Made by a program: the position numbers and the translations under genes | Shown here: positions 19,714 to 31,385 of the stretch, piece by piece | How positions within the stretch are numbered: the stretch's first letter is position 1 | How the letters are laid out: each line of letters opens with the position of its first letter | Notes under the pieces: model-generated | Told to the model about the DNA's origin: nothing | The model's database searches: none | The model's input: the letters and a program-made list of their open reading frames with translations, nothing else | Source: Rhizobium sp. Root1334 | GTDB taxonomy: Bacteria; Pseudomonadota; Alphaproteobacteria; Rhizobiales; Rhizobiaceae | Assembly (NCBI RefSeq): GCF_001426665.1 | Contig: NZ_LMEY01000012.1 | Location: 480,952-544,951, forward strand | Reading direction: 5' to 3' | DNA: 64,000 bases

Positions 19714-22700
19714 CTATTGCCTGATCTCAAACGTCACCACCTGCAGGCCGCTCGCGCCCTTGTCGTCCTGCGCCTTCTTGGCGAGGTTGATCGCCAGTCC
19801 GCGCGTCGGCGGCAGATGCGATTGCGCCACCAGCTGGCGCGCCCGCTCGACCGAGAGTTTCTGGTCGCCCAGCCCTCCTTCGCGGCAATAGGCGATCATG
19901 GTTTCGGCCGGTGCCGGTGTGTCGAACGTCAGGTTGCCCGTCCCCGGCTGCGGGATCTGCCGCTTTTCGCCCGTTTGCAGCGTCGTGTTGCCAATCATTT
20001 CATCGGGGATGACCTCGACATTGCCGGTCTCCTCGACATAGAGGATCTGCAGTTCGCAGGCCTTGTTCGTGCTCAACTCGAACGACAATTGATCACCGAC
20101 TTTTGCAGTGGTCGTCGCGACATGCAGCGCCAGTTCGAGCTTGTTGCCACCTGCTGGCTGTTCCTGGCGGTAGGCCGGTATCGCGGCTGCAACCGTCTCA
20201 GGCTTGACATAATCCTGCTGCGCCGTCTGACCTGCGACCTCCTGGCTTTGGCTGGTCACCGCCAAATGGACGGTGGTCGTATCGAGCGGCTTCAACTGCA
20301 TCAGCGGATGCAAAAGCAGCGGAAACTGCTGTTCGACTTCGGCGCGCGGGATGGTGCCACCGGCTTCCAGCGTCGTCACCCAATCGATACCGAGCCGTAA
20401 CGTATCGACATCCTCCACCCGCCGGATCGCTGCGGAAAGCTCAGCCGGGGTCATGTCGAACTCGGCGGCCAGCGCATCGAAATCGAGCTCGTCCTCATAC
20501 TTGTCGCCGAAATAGGTGACGAGCTCGGCATTGCCCGGAGCCTGCATGCTTTGGGCGCTGCCGTCCGGCGTCGGCTCGGTTACCCCCAGCTTGACCAGTG
20601 CCTCGACGAAGCGCTGCCGGTCCTTGTTATACGCCGCATCAAGCTCTTCCTGCGGCACATACATGTCGAGCAGAATGGCCTGCTGATCCTTGCTGAACAG
20701 CGTCGATGTCTGGATATGCTCGCGCAACTGATCACGCTTCGACAGGATACCATTGGCATGGCAATCAAAGCACGAGCGGGCGTTGACGATCTCGACGCCC
20801 TTGCCGATCGGCCGCTTGCGGAAGGACACGATCGAGGTCGGACCGATATCCAGCTGCTTGCCTGCCGCCGTCGACAGGTAATAGCCCTGCAGCCCGTTCG
20901 GCAGCGAGAAGATCATTTCGCCGCCATCATGTTCGAACGCCGTCAGCCCGCCGTCGAACGGTTCCAGTTCCTTCGGCCCCTGCGGAAAGCGCTTCAGAAC
21001 CTGACGTCCGACATCGCCGCCGAAATCGTAGGATTTCCAGTAATAGCCGCCGAACGGCATCTCATGACGCTCAAGCATGCGGTTATGATCGGAAACACCG
21101 GACGATCCGTCGGCAAACCCCGCACGCAACACCTGGCGGCGGCGGATATTGTCGTCCACGTTGATCTGGAACCGCTGTTCCAGCTCGCGGATATGGGTCG
21201 GAAGCTTCATCAGCTGGTTGTAAATCTTCGGCTTGGCCGCATTGGCCATGAACCAGTCGATGCGCATGACCGGCAGGACGGTATCCGTCTCCTTGGTCAG
21301 CGCCAGAAGCGACGCATCGCTGCCGGGATCGATACCATAGACATATTGCGAGATCAGGAAATTATAGTCGTCGGCAGTCCATTGCAGGTCGCGCAGATCG
21401 ACCCGCACCATCAGTCCGTTGGTGCCCTCCACTTCCTGCGGCAAGACCAGTTTCGGACCATAAGACAGCGAATTCAGCAGTTTCTTGAAGCCGCCAGCCA
21501 GAACGTCCATGCGCTTCATGAACGTCTTGTCCTCCTCGCAGCCCATCATGCCATTGTACTGGTTGCGGTAGGAGAAATAGCGCATGTATTGCCGGTCGAG
21601 ATCGTTGACCTTGGAAATATCCTTCAGCCCGGCCTCGATGAAATCGCGATAGGAGAGCATGGGCCGTGTACGCTCAGGCTTGCTTGCCGCCGTCTGCGGC
21701 AGGTCGGATTGTTTGAGCGAGTTGATCCAGTCCTCGAGGCTTTTCACCTCTTCGGCGGTCGGACGCTTGCCGAGCGGCATGCGGCCGCTGGTCACCGAGG
21801 TGAACAGGCGGGATTTTGCAGCATCGCCCGGAACAACGAAGGCCGCATCGGCCGCAATCGAGCTGAGATCGCCGGCCGGATAGGATCCTTGCGAACTTTC
21901 ACCCGGACCATGGCAATTGCGGCAATATTTGCCGATGAAGGCATCGGCCTGCGTTGCAAGGCCAGCATTGTCACCGGCGAGCGCAGATGCGGGTGTGCTT
22001 TCCTTGCAGACGGCGGTTGCCGATTGCGCCACCGGCTGCGGTGGCTTGACCTCACGGTCGGACAGAAAGGCGTAGATCGCCGTACGATCCTTCTCGGTCA
22101 ATGCGGAAAGCCCATGGGCGATTTCGCGCATCACCGGATCGGTCAGCGGCGCACCCGACAGCTTTTTACCTTCATCGATCAGCCCGACGGTAAACACGTC
22201 CGGCGAGGCAAGGCCTGCCATACGCGTCTTGGAAATGTCCGGGGCAACAGCACCTGTCAGTCCCTTTTCCCCCGTATAGGCGTTTTCCATGTCGAGACCA
22301 TAGGTCGTGGTGCGCGGCGTGTGGCAATCGCCACAACCGCCGACGTTCTCGACGAGATAGCGGCCCCGCTCCATCTGCGTTTCTTCACGAGACTGATATT
22401 CCGGCACATTGAAATGACTGCGCTTCCACAGCGTAATCGTCGTCTGGCGGCTATAGGGAAAAGCGATCTCATGGTCCTGCGACACGGCATCGGATGCAAT
22501 GAGCGTGTCGATATAGGCCTTGATGTCGAGCACATCCTCCGGCTTCATGCCGCCATAGGCGGTATAGGGCATGACCGGATAAAGATTGTTGCCCTCGCGG
22601 TCGATCCCTTGCATCACCGCATTGAGGAACTGGGCATTGCTCCAGCCGCCGATGCCATTGGCATGGGGCGAAATATTCGGCGCGTAGAATTTTCCGATCG

Positions 22701-22968
22701 CCGTATCCATCTCAAGTCCACCGGACAGGACCTCGGAATTCCTGACAGACCCATGGCAAGCGGCACAACCGGATGCGTTGAACAGATATTTGCCGTTGTC
22801 GGTATTGGCCTTGTAGGTCGCATAGGCATCGTCAGAAAAAGCATCGCGGGCCGATACGGCGCTTGGACATTGGGTCAACGCCAGCACGATAGCCCCTATC
22901 GCTAGAACATGACGCGACAGGCTGGGACTATGGGTCATTTTACCGGACAATTGATCGAACATGCGCAT
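19714..22968 (-). CDS. Exported multihaem c-type cytochrome (four CXXCH) with DUF4384-like C-terminus
   Basis: A 1084-residue exported protein. After a signal peptide (about 1-40) there are four haem c attachment sites: CAACH (68-72), CGDCH (212-216), CRNCH (349-353) and CFDCH (733-737). The first two belong to a tandem cytochrome c module; the third is a separate cytochrome domain ending near 420. The segment 440-730 has no domain I recognise. The last about 150 residues contain a DUF4384-like beta module, as in the neighbouring caspase proteins. ATG 22968 is chosen because AAGGAG lies 8 bases upstream. It probably accepts electrons in the periplasm; the donor may be the flavocytochrome encoded 43 bases upstream. 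Confidence 0.85.
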   Translation of the reverse strand: MRMFDQLSGKMTHSPSLSRHVLAIGAIVLALTQCPSAVSARDAFSDDAYATYKANTDNGKYLFNASGCAACHGSVRNSEVLSGGLEMDTAIGKFYAPNISPHANGIGGWSNAQFLNAVMQGIDREGNNLYPVMPYTAYGGMKPEDVLDIKAYIDTLIASDAVSQDHEIAFPYSRQTTITLWKRSHFNVPEYQSREETQMERGRYLVENVGGCGDCHTPRTTTYGLDMENAYTGEKGLTGAVAPDISKTRMAGLASPDVFTVGLIDEGKKLSGAPLTDPVMREIAHGLSALTEKDRTAIYAFLSDREVKPPQPVAQSATAVCKESTPASALAGDNAGLATQADAFIGKYCRNCHGPGESSQGSYPAGDLSSIAADAAFVVPGDAAKSRLFTSVTSGRMPLGKRPTAEEVKSLEDWINSLKQSDLPQTAASKPERTRPMLSYRDFIEAGLKDISKVNDLDRQYMRYFSYRNQYNGMMGCEEDKTFMKRMDVLAGGFKKLLNSLSYGPKLVLPQEVEGTNGLMVRVDLRDLQWTADDYNFLISQYVYGIDPGSDASLLALTKETDTVLPVMRIDWFMANAAKPKIYNQLMKLPTHIRELEQRFQINVDDNIRRRQVLRAGFADGSSGVSDHNRMLERHEMPFGGYYWKSYDFGGDVGRQVLKRFPQGPKELEPFDGGLTAFEHDGGEMIFSLPNGLQGYYLSTAAGKQLDIGPTSIVSFRKRPIGKGVEIVNARSCFDCHANGILSKRDQLREHIQTSTLFSKDQQAILLDMYVPQEELDAAYNKDRQRFVEALVKLGVTEPTPDGSAQSMQAPGNAELVTYFGDKYEDELDFDALAAEFDMTPAELSAAIRRVEDVDTLRLGIDWVTTLEAGGTIPRAEVEQQFPLLLHPLMQLKPLDTTTVHLAVTSQSQEVAGQTAQQDYVKPETVAAAIPAYRQEQPAGGNKLELALHVATTTAKVGDQLSFELSTNKACELQILYVEETGNVEVIPDEMIGNTTLQTGEKRQIPQPGTGNLTFDTPAPAETMIAYCREGGLGDQKLSVERARQLVAQSHLPPTRGLAINLAKKAQDDKGASGLQVVTFEIRQ

Positions 22969-23011
22969 GGCTTGTTCTCCTTGCTTTCTCAACCGACAAA
23001 TACGTTATGCC

Positions 23012-24271
23012 TTATCGGAACTCGAACTGCTCGAACTCGACCCGTCTGGGTCTTTTGCCGAGCTCCGTCAGTCCCTTCTCAATGGTTTTTCGCAGCAATG
23101 GCGGCCCGCAGAACCAGAGGTCCGCCCCTGCGGGATCGATCGCAGTCGATGCCGCGAGCTTTGCCGCATCGAGCCGTCCATCGGTTTTGGAATCGTGTAA
23201 AGTAAAACTGAAATTCGAAAGTTTTTCCGCCTGCGCCTCAAAGGTGTCGAGGCCGATGGCCTCGCTCCGTTCGCGCACACAATAGACCATGTGAATGTCC
23301 TGCCCCTCATCCCCCTTCAGGCTCCCCGCCATCGCCAGGAACGGCGTAACACCAATGCCGCCGGCGAGCCATATCTGTTTCTTGCCGCCGCGGCGATGAT
23401 TGAAATGACCATAGCCGCCCTCCAGCGTCAGCCGGTCGCCAGCGGCGATGCCCTCGCGCAAGGCCTTGGTATAGTCACCCAGAGGCTTGATCGCAAAGCG
23501 GACGACGCCGTCGTCATCCATGCCGGCAATCGTGAAGGGATGCGGCTCACGCAGACCCGGTTTATTGACCCGGAAAAACCCGAACTGGCCGGGCCTGGCG
23601 CGCAACGGACGCCGGATTGGGCGGGCCGAAATGATCGTCGCACCCTCGTGACGCGTCACATCGGAGACCTCGTAGGTCCGGGTACGCAGCCAGGGGAAAA
23701 GCTGGGTGTAGATGTAGCTCAACGTTCCGATCACGGCGAAAATGTTGAGATAGGTCGCCAGCATGGCCGTGCCGTCATAGGGCCGCTTGATGAACGTCTG
23801 ATGGAAAGCAACCATAATGAACAGCAGACCGATGAAACGGTGCGTCAAGCGCCAGAAATGATAGGGTATCTCGATCTTCGTCTTCGGGATGATCTTGACG
23901 ATGCTGAGAACCAGCAGGATCACGAGGGCATAGAAGGCATATTCCCCCGCGGACGCCGCAAGTTTATTCAAAGCGCCAGTCAGCGACAGCCCCTTGAAAT
24001 CCGGCGTGACGAAATAGTGCACGAGGATCAGGACAAGCACTGTGATACCGACGCGGCGATGGGTCTGGTAGATACGGTCGAGACCACCGAAAAGCCGCTC
24101 AACGAAAGGCGGACGGGTGGCCATGAACAGCGCCAGCGCCATGCCGGTAAAGGCCATGGACGATGCCATCAGCGAAAACGTGGTGCCCGCATTGGTGTGA
24201 CTGACCGCGGGGATGGCCAAAAGCCCCGCAAATCCCATCAATGACCAGACAAGAACAGCACCCGCGCTCAC
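23012..24271 (-). CDS. Ferric reductase-like transmembrane flavocytochrome
   Basis: A 419-residue protein with a six-helix ferric reductase-like domain (about 5-195) followed by an FAD/NAD(P)H ferredoxin-reductase module. Four histidines placed for two b haems are seen: H71 and H85, then H144 and H157. FAD binding is marked by REPHPFTIAG (241-250), nucleotide binding by WLAGGIGVTP (301-310) and a CGPP motif near the end. It should pass electrons from cytoplasmic NAD(P)H across the membrane. GTG 24271 is preferred, with GAGGG about 8 bases upstream; the open frame continues to a TTG at 24343 with no ribosome site. It precedes the cytochrome gene by 43 bases. Confidence 0.85.
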   Translation of the reverse strand: MSAGAVLVWSLMGFAGLLAIPAVSHTNAGTTFSLMASSMAFTGMALALFMATRPPFVERLFGGLDRIYQTHRRVGITVLVLILVHYFVTPDFKGLSLTGALNKLAASAGEYAFYALVILLVLSIVKIIPKTKIEIPYHFWRLTHRFIGLLFIMVAFHQTFIKRPYDGTAMLATYLNIFAVIGTLSYIYTQLFPWLRTRTYEVSDVTRHEGATIISARPIRRPLRARPGQFGFFRVNKPGLREPHPFTIAGMDDDGVVRFAIKPLGDYTKALREGIAAGDRLTLEGGYGHFNHRRGGKKQIWLAGGIGVTPFLAMAGSLKGDEGQDIHMVYCVRERSEAIGLDTFEAQAEKLSNFSFTLHDSKTDGRLDAAKLAASTAIDPAGADLWFCGPPLLRKTIEKGLTELGKRPRRVEFEQFEFR

Positions 24272-24458
24272 GCAATATCCCTCACCAATCCGCAGCTGCA
24301 GAGCCCCGAAGGCAAGACTGGCAAGGCCCTCAAGCTTCGTCAACTGCTATTGTAGAACATACGATTTTGCGGCGGGCTTTATTCGACGGCCCCCAAGCTT
24401 CTGTGTTTACATCGGAAATAGGCCCGGCGACATTTCCGGACAAAAAAGCAACTCGCGA

Positions 24459-24734
24459 TTACTGAAACTTTCTCGACGCAAGCATCTCGCGTGCCTTCTG
24501 TGCCAGCGGATGCTGGGGATGGCGGCGGATAAAGCGCTCGTAGGCTTCGCGCGTCCCCTTCTTTTCAACGCTGTCATATTCGGCCTGAACGGCAGCCTCG
24601 GGATCCGGCGCTGGCGCCATGATGCCACCGGCACCTGCCGGTTTTTGTGCCGCCAGAACCGACCCGCCGAAAAACCCTGCTATTGCCCCAAAAAGAGCAA
24701 GGAGCGGCCATTGCCTGCGAAATACGACTAGCAT
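24459..24734 (-). CDS. Small membrane-anchored protein with caspase-associated-type repeat
   Basis: A 91-residue protein. An N-terminal hydrophobic segment (about 9-28) serves as signal or anchor, then a short Ala/Pro-rich linker leads to one helical unit YERFIRRHPQHPLAQKAREML. That unit resembles the short repeats found after caspase domains in other bacterial proteins (pattern: aromatic, then YP/HP, then AxxAxxxL), a similarity judged by eye. The ATG at 24734 has GAGG 7 bases upstream. It lies 187 bases ahead of the flavocytochrome gene on the same strand and may be the first gene of that operon, or its own unit. No function is known. Confidence 0.65.
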   Translation of the reverse strand: MLVVFRRQWPLLALFGAIAGFFGGSVLAAQKPAGAGGIMAPAPDPEAAVQAEYDSVEKKGTREAYERFIRRHPQHPLAQKAREMLASRKFQ

Positions 24735-24869
24735 ATCAATGCCTCTTCAGTTTTAAGAAAGTTATACGTGCGATTGGTAGCATAGACTGGTTCCGGTTGC
24801 TTTTCGAAGCGGCAGTCTTCCAGAAATTTGGTTATTTCAGCTTCATATTCTCCACCGAAAAGGGCAAAC

Positions 24870-26351
24870 ATGACGGGTATTAGCAAAACGACAAAAACCA
24901 TTGCTGCGACAGGCGACCAACTCGTTGATGGGGTAATCTCAACTTATGCCTGGGGTGGCACTTCCGTCACATACGCGTTTCCTACGCTGACCAGCAACTA
25001 TACGTACACAGACGAAACTTCAAACAATTTCGCCGCCGTTTCGACTGCCCAGAGAGGCGCCGCACTCTTTGCCATGGAGAAGTCCTATGGCTCAGCTGCG
25101 AATGACGGTTTTTCGGTGGAAGGCTTCACGAATCTGAATTTCTCCGCTGGCAGCGCCAGCACAGCAACCCTCCGTTTTGCGCAATCGGATACCCCGGACA
25201 CCGCCTATGCTTACTATCCGGGCACTTACGATGAGGCGGGTGATATCTGGTTTGGCACAGAATATGCTGGTACTTCCGAGGATTATCGTACCCCAACAGC
25301 CGGCAACTACGCCTGGCACACCATGATCCACGAACTTGGCCATGCGCTTGGACTTAAACACGGGCATGAGACTGACACTTTCGGTGCACTGCCCTCTCAA
25401 AACAATTCCGTCGAATATTCTGTGATGACATACAACAGCTACATCGGCGGTAGCGGTTATTATTATGAACAATTCGGTGCACCGCAAACCTTCATGATGG
25501 CCGATATTGCGGCGCTTCAGCATATGTACGGCGCCGACTACACTACCAACAGCGGCAACACGGTCTACAAGTGGACACCGACAAGCGGCAATACACTTGT
25601 CAATGGCAAGGTGGCGATCGAACCCGGTGCCAACCGCATCTTCGCCACGATCTGGGATGGCGGCGGCAACGATACGTACGATCTGACAGCTTACAAGACC
25701 GGCATGCAAATAGATCTTCGCGCCGGTGGATTTTCAATGTTCAACAAGGACCAATTGGCCTGGCTGGGCGGCGGGCCGAACGATGGCCACTCACGCGGCA
25801 ATATCTTCAACGCATTGCTCCATGAAGGAAATCTTGCGTCACTGATCGAGAACGTGAAAGCTGGCTCCGCCAACGACAAGATTGTCGGTAACCAGGCTGC
25901 AAACGCGCTTTACGGCAACGGCGGAAATGACACGCTTCTCGGGATGACCGGCAACGATTCTCTGTTTGGCGGCGCTGGCTCTGACAGCCTGAATGGTGGA
26001 AGAGGAGCTGACAAGCTCACCGGCGATGCCGGCGCTGACACATTCGTTTTCACGTCTATTTTGGATTCCACGAATATCGCGTCCAACCGTGACACGATCT
26101 TTGATTTCCGGGGGTCTGAGCGAGATCGGATCAATCTTTCGGGAATCGACGCCGACACTACGATTGCGGGCAATCAAGCGTTCAAGTTCATCGGCACGAG
26201 CGCCTTTTCCGGCGCCGCAGGCGAGTTGCGTTACGTCAAGAAAGCGTCCGATACCTACATCTATGGCGACGTGAACGGCGACAGGAAAATCGACTTCGCC
26301 ATTCATCTCGACGACGCCATCACCATGCAGAAGGGTTACTTCCTCCTTTGA
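24870..26351 (+). CDS. Serralysin-type RTX metalloprotease (M10)
   Basis: A 493-residue secreted zinc protease. The zinc site HELGHALGLKH is at 154-164 and the Met-turn SVMTY at 184-188, both diagnostic of metzincin family M10B. The M10 C-terminal region holds glycine-rich calcium-binding RTX repeats (about 355-405, for example GGNDTLLGM, GAGSDSLNG, GADKLTGD). No Sec signal peptide is present, so export by a type I secretion system through a C-terminal signal is expected; no such system or serralysin inhibitor gene is in the window. ATG 24870 follows AAAAGGG at good spacing. It is divergent from the small protein at 24459-24734 and has its own terminator. Confidence 0.92.
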   Translation: MTGISKTTKTIAATGDQLVDGVISTYAWGGTSVTYAFPTLTSNYTYTDETSNNFAAVSTAQRGAALFAMEKSYGSAANDGFSVEGFTNLNFSAGSASTATLRFAQSDTPDTAYAYYPGTYDEAGDIWFGTEYAGTSEDYRTPTAGNYAWHTMIHELGHALGLKHGHETDTFGALPSQNNSVEYSVMTYNSYIGGSGYYYEQFGAPQTFMMADIAALQHMYGADYTTNSGNTVYKWTPTSGNTLVNGKVAIEPGANRIFATIWDGGGNDTYDLTAYKTGMQIDLRAGGFSMFNKDQLAWLGGGPNDGHSRGNIFNALLHEGNLASLIENVKAGSANDKIVGNQAANALYGNGGNDTLLGMTGNDSLFGGAGSDSLNGGRGADKLTGDAGADTFVFTSILDSTNIASNRDTIFDFRGSERDRINLSGIDADTTIAGNQAFKFIGTSAFSGAAGELRYVKKASDTYIYGDVNGDRKIDFAIHLDDAITMQKGYFLL

Positions 26352-26407
26352 TTGGTCAGCAATAGAGAAGGCCGGATCAAGAAAACATCCGGCCTCTCAA
26401 TGCAGAA

Positions 26408-26436
26408 GGGCGGCCCACGGGCCGCCCATTTTTTTT
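26408..26436 (+). terminator. Rho-independent terminator of the metalloprotease gene
   Basis: GGGCGGCC pairs with GGCCGCCC and runs into eight T residues. A weaker hairpin (GGCCGGAT with ATCCGGCC, about 26370-26396) lies just before it. Confidence 0.93.
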
Positions 26437-26459
26437 ACAACCGATCTCAAGTGCGAAAT

Positions 26460-27272
26460 TTAGCCAACGAATGCGCGTTCGATGACGAACTCGCCCGGCT
26501 TGTTGTTGGCACCTTCGTGCAAACCGGCCGCCTCGAGAATTTCCTTGGTTTCCTTCAGCATTTCGGTCGAGCCGCAGATCATGCCGCGATCGACGGCCGG
26601 GTCGAACGCCGGAAGACCGAGATCCGAGAACATCTTGCCATCGCGCATCAGGTTGGTGATGCGGCCCTTGAAGGGGTAATCCTCGCGGGTGACCGTTGCA
26701 TAGTGGCGCAGCTTGTCGCCGACCAGTTCGGCCAGGAACTCATGGTTGCGGATTTCCTCGATCAGATCGAAGCCGTACTTCAGTTCGGCCACATCGCGCG
26801 TGGTGTGCGTGAGGATGACCTCCTCGAATTTTTCGAATGTTTCCGGATCGCGGATCAGGCTCGCAAACGGCGCGATGCCTGTTCCTGTCGAAAACATATA
26901 GAGGCGCTTGCCGGGGGTCAGAGCGTCAAGCACAAGCGTACCCGTCGGCTTCTTGCGCATCAGCACCTGATCGCCGGGCTTGATGCCCTGCAGATGCGAC
27001 GTCAGTGGGCCATCAGGAACCTTGATCGAGAAGAACTCAAGCTCATCATCCCAAGCCGGGCTGGCGATCGAATAGGCGCGGTAGATCGGCTTGCCATCGA
27101 CCATCAAGCCGATCATGGCAAACTCGCCCGAGCGGAAACGAAATTCGGTCGGCCGCGTCATACGGAAGCTAAACAGCCGGTCCGTATAATGCGTGACCTT
27201 TGTCACCGTTTCAGCAAACACGCCGGCAGGTACGGTTGCGGCAAATTCTTCGATCTTGGCAGGAGCGTTCAT
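26460..27272 (-). CDS. fpr: Ferredoxin--NADP(+) reductase
   Basis: A 270-residue FAD enzyme exchanging electrons between NADPH and ferredoxin/flavodoxin. FAD binding is marked by RAYSIASPAW (about 65-74), NADP binding by FSTGTGIAPFASL, and the C-terminus FVIERAFVG is typical of the bacterial subclass with an extension beyond the usual Tyr/Trp. It is transcribed alone, downstream of the sulfite reductase operon on the same strand but behind that operon's terminator. A TATAAT at 27368-27363 (minus strand) may be its -10 box. It probably supplies electrons for the neighbouring sulfite reductase, an inference from context. Confidence 0.95.
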   Translation of the reverse strand: MNAPAKIEEFAATVPAGVFAETVTKVTHYTDRLFSFRMTRPTEFRFRSGEFAMIGLMVDGKPIYRAYSIASPAWDDELEFFSIKVPDGPLTSHLQGIKPGDQVLMRKKPTGTLVLDALTPGKRLYMFSTGTGIAPFASLIRDPETFEKFEEVILTHTTRDVAELKYGFDLIEEIRNHEFLAELVGDKLRHYATVTREDYPFKGRITNLMRDGKMFSDLGLPAFDPAVDRGMICGSTEMLKETKEILEAAGLHEGANNKPGEFVIERAFVG

Positions 27273-27317
27273 TTCGGCGTCAGGTCCTGTAATGATGAGT
27301 AATGCTTTCAGGTATCA

Positions 27318-27328
27318 GCGGATATTCC
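27318..27328 (+). promoter_or_regulatory. GCGGATATTCC motif upstream of fpr
   Basis: This 11-base word recurs, with one change or in reverse, at 31417-31427 and 31477-31487 upstream of cysG. It may be a binding site of a shared regulator of sulfur assimilation and reductant supply. Seen by eye only. Confidence 0.4.
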
Positions 27329-27372
27329 AAAAGGCGCTGATTTGGAAGCAATTCCGTTCCAATTATAGCGCC
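27329..27372 (-). terminator. Terminator of the cysG-cysI operon
   Basis: On the minus strand GGCGCT pairs with AGCGCC and an inner TTGGAA with TTCCAA; the stem is followed by TTTT. It lies 39 bases after the DUF934 stop. Confidence 0.7.
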
Positions 27373-27410
27373 TTTTGCAGATTGATGCGTGCTTCAGACT
27401 GTCGCGGGCC

Positions 27411-27908
27411 CTAAGAAACCCGCCGCCAGCTGTAGGATTTCGCATCCGTCGATGGTTTCGCCGTCGGCTGGTAGTGATTGTCGATCCCCGGCAACCGGCC
27501 TTCGGACAGGCGCTTGAGTGCGGTTTCGTTGGAAACGGCAAAGCTGTCGACACCACAGCGCAGCATCAGCGGCACCTGGTCGATCAGCACATCACCGACA
27601 GCGCGGATTTCCTTACCGTAACCCAAACGAACGCGCAACAGCGAGGCGTGGCTGAACGCCCGGCCATCATTGAAAGCGGGGAACGCCACCGCAATCAGCG
27701 ATACCTGCTCCAGAAACGGTTGCAACCGCGTCACATCATCGGCCGGATTGATCAAAACACCGAGGCCGCTATCGCCTGATGATGCTTTTTCAAGAAAAGC
27801 ATCAATGCCGAGAATGGCTTTTTCATTCGAACCGGCCTTGGTTTCCTCGGTTTCTACAACCCAGGGATCGTCGGTCACGAAGCCGGTTTCTTTCCAGATT
27901 TTCGTCAT
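27411..27908 (-). CDS. DUF934 protein of sulfite reduction
   Basis: A 165-residue soluble protein of the DUF934 family, often called a probable oxidoreductase of sulfite reduction because its gene almost always accompanies cysI. The conserved pattern LGVLINPADDV, AVAFPAFNDGRAFSHA and LLRVRLGYGKEIRAVGDVL is clear. Biochemical function is not established. The ATG at 27908 follows AAGGAT at 7 bases and lies 18 bases after the cysI stop; it is the last gene of the cysG operon. Confidence 0.9.
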   Translation of the reverse strand: MTKIWKETGFVTDDPWVVETEETKAGSNEKAILGIDAFLEKASSGDSGLGVLINPADDVTRLQPFLEQVSLIAVAFPAFNDGRAFSHASLLRVRLGYGKEIRAVGDVLIDQVPLMLRCGVDSFAVSNETALKRLSEGRLPGIDNHYQPTAKPSTDAKSYSWRRVS

Positions 27909-27926
27909 GTCTTTATCCTTGCCTTC

Positions 27927-29600
<1,674 letters not shown>

Positions 29601-29614
29601 CGGTCTTCTTTTCC

Positions 29615-29929
29615 TTAAGCCGCGTGCACGGGGCCGCTCAGCCCCTTGTATCCCGGTGCATAGTCGATCGTCGGGCCTTCGGCGCGGACGCGTTCACGCA
29701 TACGCAACGGCCGCAGCACGCCTGCCACTTCTTCAATATCGATAACGTTCACGTCAACCACCTTGTTATCGGCAAAGGCGGCCTTGCCAGTTGCTTCCAA
29801 AGCTGTGACCGCTTCGGCATGGCGAGCGATAAAGGCGTCCTGCAGCGATTCCACCCAATTGCCCGAGGCATCAAGCCAGACGGAAATGCCGTCGGACAGG
29901 CGGTTTGCGGTCAGTACCTTGTCGGCCAT
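29615..29929 (-). CDS. DUF2849 protein
   Basis: A 104-residue protein of the DUF2849 family, found in alphaproteobacteria between cysG and cysI. Conserved parts are LTANRLSDGISVWLD near the start and RERVRAEGPTIDYAPGY near the end. No activity is known; the conserved context implies a role in sulfite reduction. The start has GAGGAAC 5 bases upstream and the stop of cysG lies 1 base before it. Confidence 0.88.
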   Translation of the reverse strand: MADKVLTANRLSDGISVWLDASGNWVESLQDAFIARHAEAVTALEATGKAAFADNKVVDVNVIDIEEVAGVLRPLRMRERVRAEGPTIDYAPGYKGLSGPVHAA

Positions 29930-29930
29930 G

Positions 29931-31385
<1,455 letters not shown>

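Noticed and set aside
20551..22905. A 784-codon open frame on the plus strand
   Set aside because: It lies opposite the multihaem cytochrome gene, is His/Arg/Ile-rich without any domain, and lacks a ribosome site; it is the antisense frame of a GC-rich gene.
15652..24271. Reading the caspase-cytochrome c operon as a bacterial apoptosome
   Set aside because: The likeness to animal cytochrome c and caspase signalling is only in names. The cytochrome is a large multidomain periplasmic protein, and there is no NB-ARC or CARD-type adaptor in the window.
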